A stretch of DNA of 6,049 nt, taken from assembly GCA_021413405.1 (NCBI GenBank), contig JAIOQL010000448.1, positions 1 to 6,049 of the forward strand, read 5' to 3'. The notes beneath the pieces were generated by a model. It searched no databases and was not told where the DNA came from. It saw nothing but the letters and a program-made list of their open reading frames with translations. Positions 5,607-6,049 of the stretch are shown here, piece after piece (within the stretch, counting starts at the first letter, position 1; every line of letters begins with the position of its first letter). The stretch comes from Leptospira sp. (lineage in GTDB: Bacteria; Spirochaetota; Leptospiria; Leptospirales; Leptospiraceae). The translations under genes were made by a program, and so were the position numbers.

Positions 5607-6049
5607 CAGTGATGACCTCCATCTTTTGCAGGCAGTATTGCCTTGATTTCAGCAATGGCAATGACAGGCAAGACACGGCAGAATAGCAGGAATAGAGTAA
5701 AGAACATCCCGAATGTTCCGAGAAGCATTGCAAAATCAAAGAACGTCGGGGAATAAAGCGCCCAACTCGAAGGTAGAAAATCCCTGTGAGTAGACATCAC
5801 GATTACAAATCGCTCAAACCACATCCCTATATTCACGAATATCGAAACCACAAACATAACTTTAATGTTATTTCTCATTTTCTTGAACCAGAAAACTTGT
5901 GGAGACAGAACGTTACAGGAAACCATAATCCAATACGCCCACCAATAGGGACCAAATGCACGGTTCACGAAAGTGAAACCTTCGTATTCATTTCCGGAAT
6001 ACCAGGCGATAAAGAATTCTGAAGCGTATGCATATCCGACCATCAGGCC
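5606..6049 (-). CDS. actC: Alternative complex III subunit ActC (NrfD-like), C-terminal part; 5' end outside window
   Basis: The frame is open to the right edge, giving 147 residues and a TGA at 5606-5608. The ATG at 6041-6043 is internal, since the frame continues through Gly-Leu to the edge and conserved ActC sequence already surrounds it. ActC proteins are usually about 450 or more residues, so roughly two thirds is missing. The visible part has the family segments VGYAYASEFFIAWYSG, YWIMVSCNVLSPQVFWFKK, FVNIGMWFERFVIV, then HRDFLPSSW and YSPTFFDF, and a last helix ending LPVIAIAEIKAILP. Three or so membrane helices are in view. ActC is an integral NrfD-type subunit that binds menaquinol close to the Fe-S subunit ActB. 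It heads the visible part of a tightly packed operon; actB and actA are expected upstream, to the right. Confidence 0.95.
   Translation of the reverse strand, partial: GLMVGYAYASEFFIAWYSGNEYEGFTFVNRAFGPYWWAYWIMVSCNVLSPQVFWFKKMRNNIKVMFVVSIFVNIGMWFERFVIVMSTHRDFLPSSWALYSPTFFDFAMLLGTFGMFFTLFLLFCRVLPVIAIAEIKAILPAKDGGHH
5616..5620 (-). promoter_or_regulatory. Ribosome binding site of actD inside the end of actC
   Basis: GGAGG on the minus strand, nine bases before the actD ATG, is the most canonical Shine-Dalgarno in the window. It is read as part of Asp-Gly-Gly codons at the end of actC. Together with the TGATG stop/start overlap it points to translational coupling of actC and actD. Confidence 0.75.

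Noticed and set aside
5325..5686. Overlapping plus-strand open frames opposite actC/actD
   Set aside because: Both are antisense to conserved act genes and have no recognisable features.
6041..6043. ATG at the right end as the actC start
   Set aside because: The frame stays open to the window edge and the sequence there already matches the interior of ActC; a 145-residue ActC would lack most membrane helices.

Overview
The window reads as a stretch of A+T-rich bacterial chromosome (about 37-50% G+C in the two lines I tallied). It carries the 3' half of an operon for alternative complex III (ACIII), then a small lipoprotein gene, an unrecognised DNA-binding-like gene and uvrC, all on the minus strand. 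One plus-strand gene fragment enters from the left edge. No stretch of more than 300 bases lacks a gene. I see no rRNA, tRNA, CRISPR array, insertion sequence or phage gene.

Layout, left to right: the last 64 codons of a HAD-family phosphatase (+, 1-195); uvrC (-, 179-2020), whose 3' end overlaps the HAD gene tail to tail; a 105-base gap; a basic 167-residue protein with a homeodomain-like helix-turn-helix segment (-, 2126-2629); a 121-base gap with an inverted repeat and the best place for a promoter; an SH3b-domain lipoprotein (-, 2751-3224); then, in tight array, actF (-, 3233-4450), actE (-, 4460-5041), actD (-, 5043-5606) and the 3' part of actC (-, 5606 to beyond 6049). On the minus strand the transcription order is actC-actD-actE-actF-SH3 lipoprotein, with gaps of at most 9 bases and a 1-base overlap between actC and actD. 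Shine-Dalgarno sequences lie in the end of the preceding gene or in the short gap.

The act genes encode a membrane complex that oxidises menaquinol and passes electrons to periplasmic cytochrome c or directly to a terminal oxidase. It does the job of the bc1 complex without being related to it. ActC and ActF are NrfD-like quinol/proton modules, ActD is a two-helix membrane subunit and ActE is a lipid-anchored monohaem cytochrome c. ActA and ActB are expected just beyond the right edge. The SH3b lipoprotein appears to be co-transcribed with the complex, but its role is unknown. UvrC is the nucleotide-excision-repair endonuclease and is functionally separate.

Organism: both lipoproteins have asparagine directly before the lipidated cysteine, which spirochaetal lipoboxes tolerate. 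Together with clear Shine-Dalgarno sites and an aerobic ACIII chain, this suggests a Leptospira-like spirochaete. This is an inference of moderate to low confidence; another ACIII-bearing phylum (for example a Bacteroidota/Ignavibacteria relative) cannot be excluded from sequence alone.

No clearly new biological system is visible. The points most worth a second look are the UvrC lacking the first of its four Fe-S cysteines, the SH3b lipoprotein attached to the ACIII operon, and the unassigned helix-turn-helix protein.
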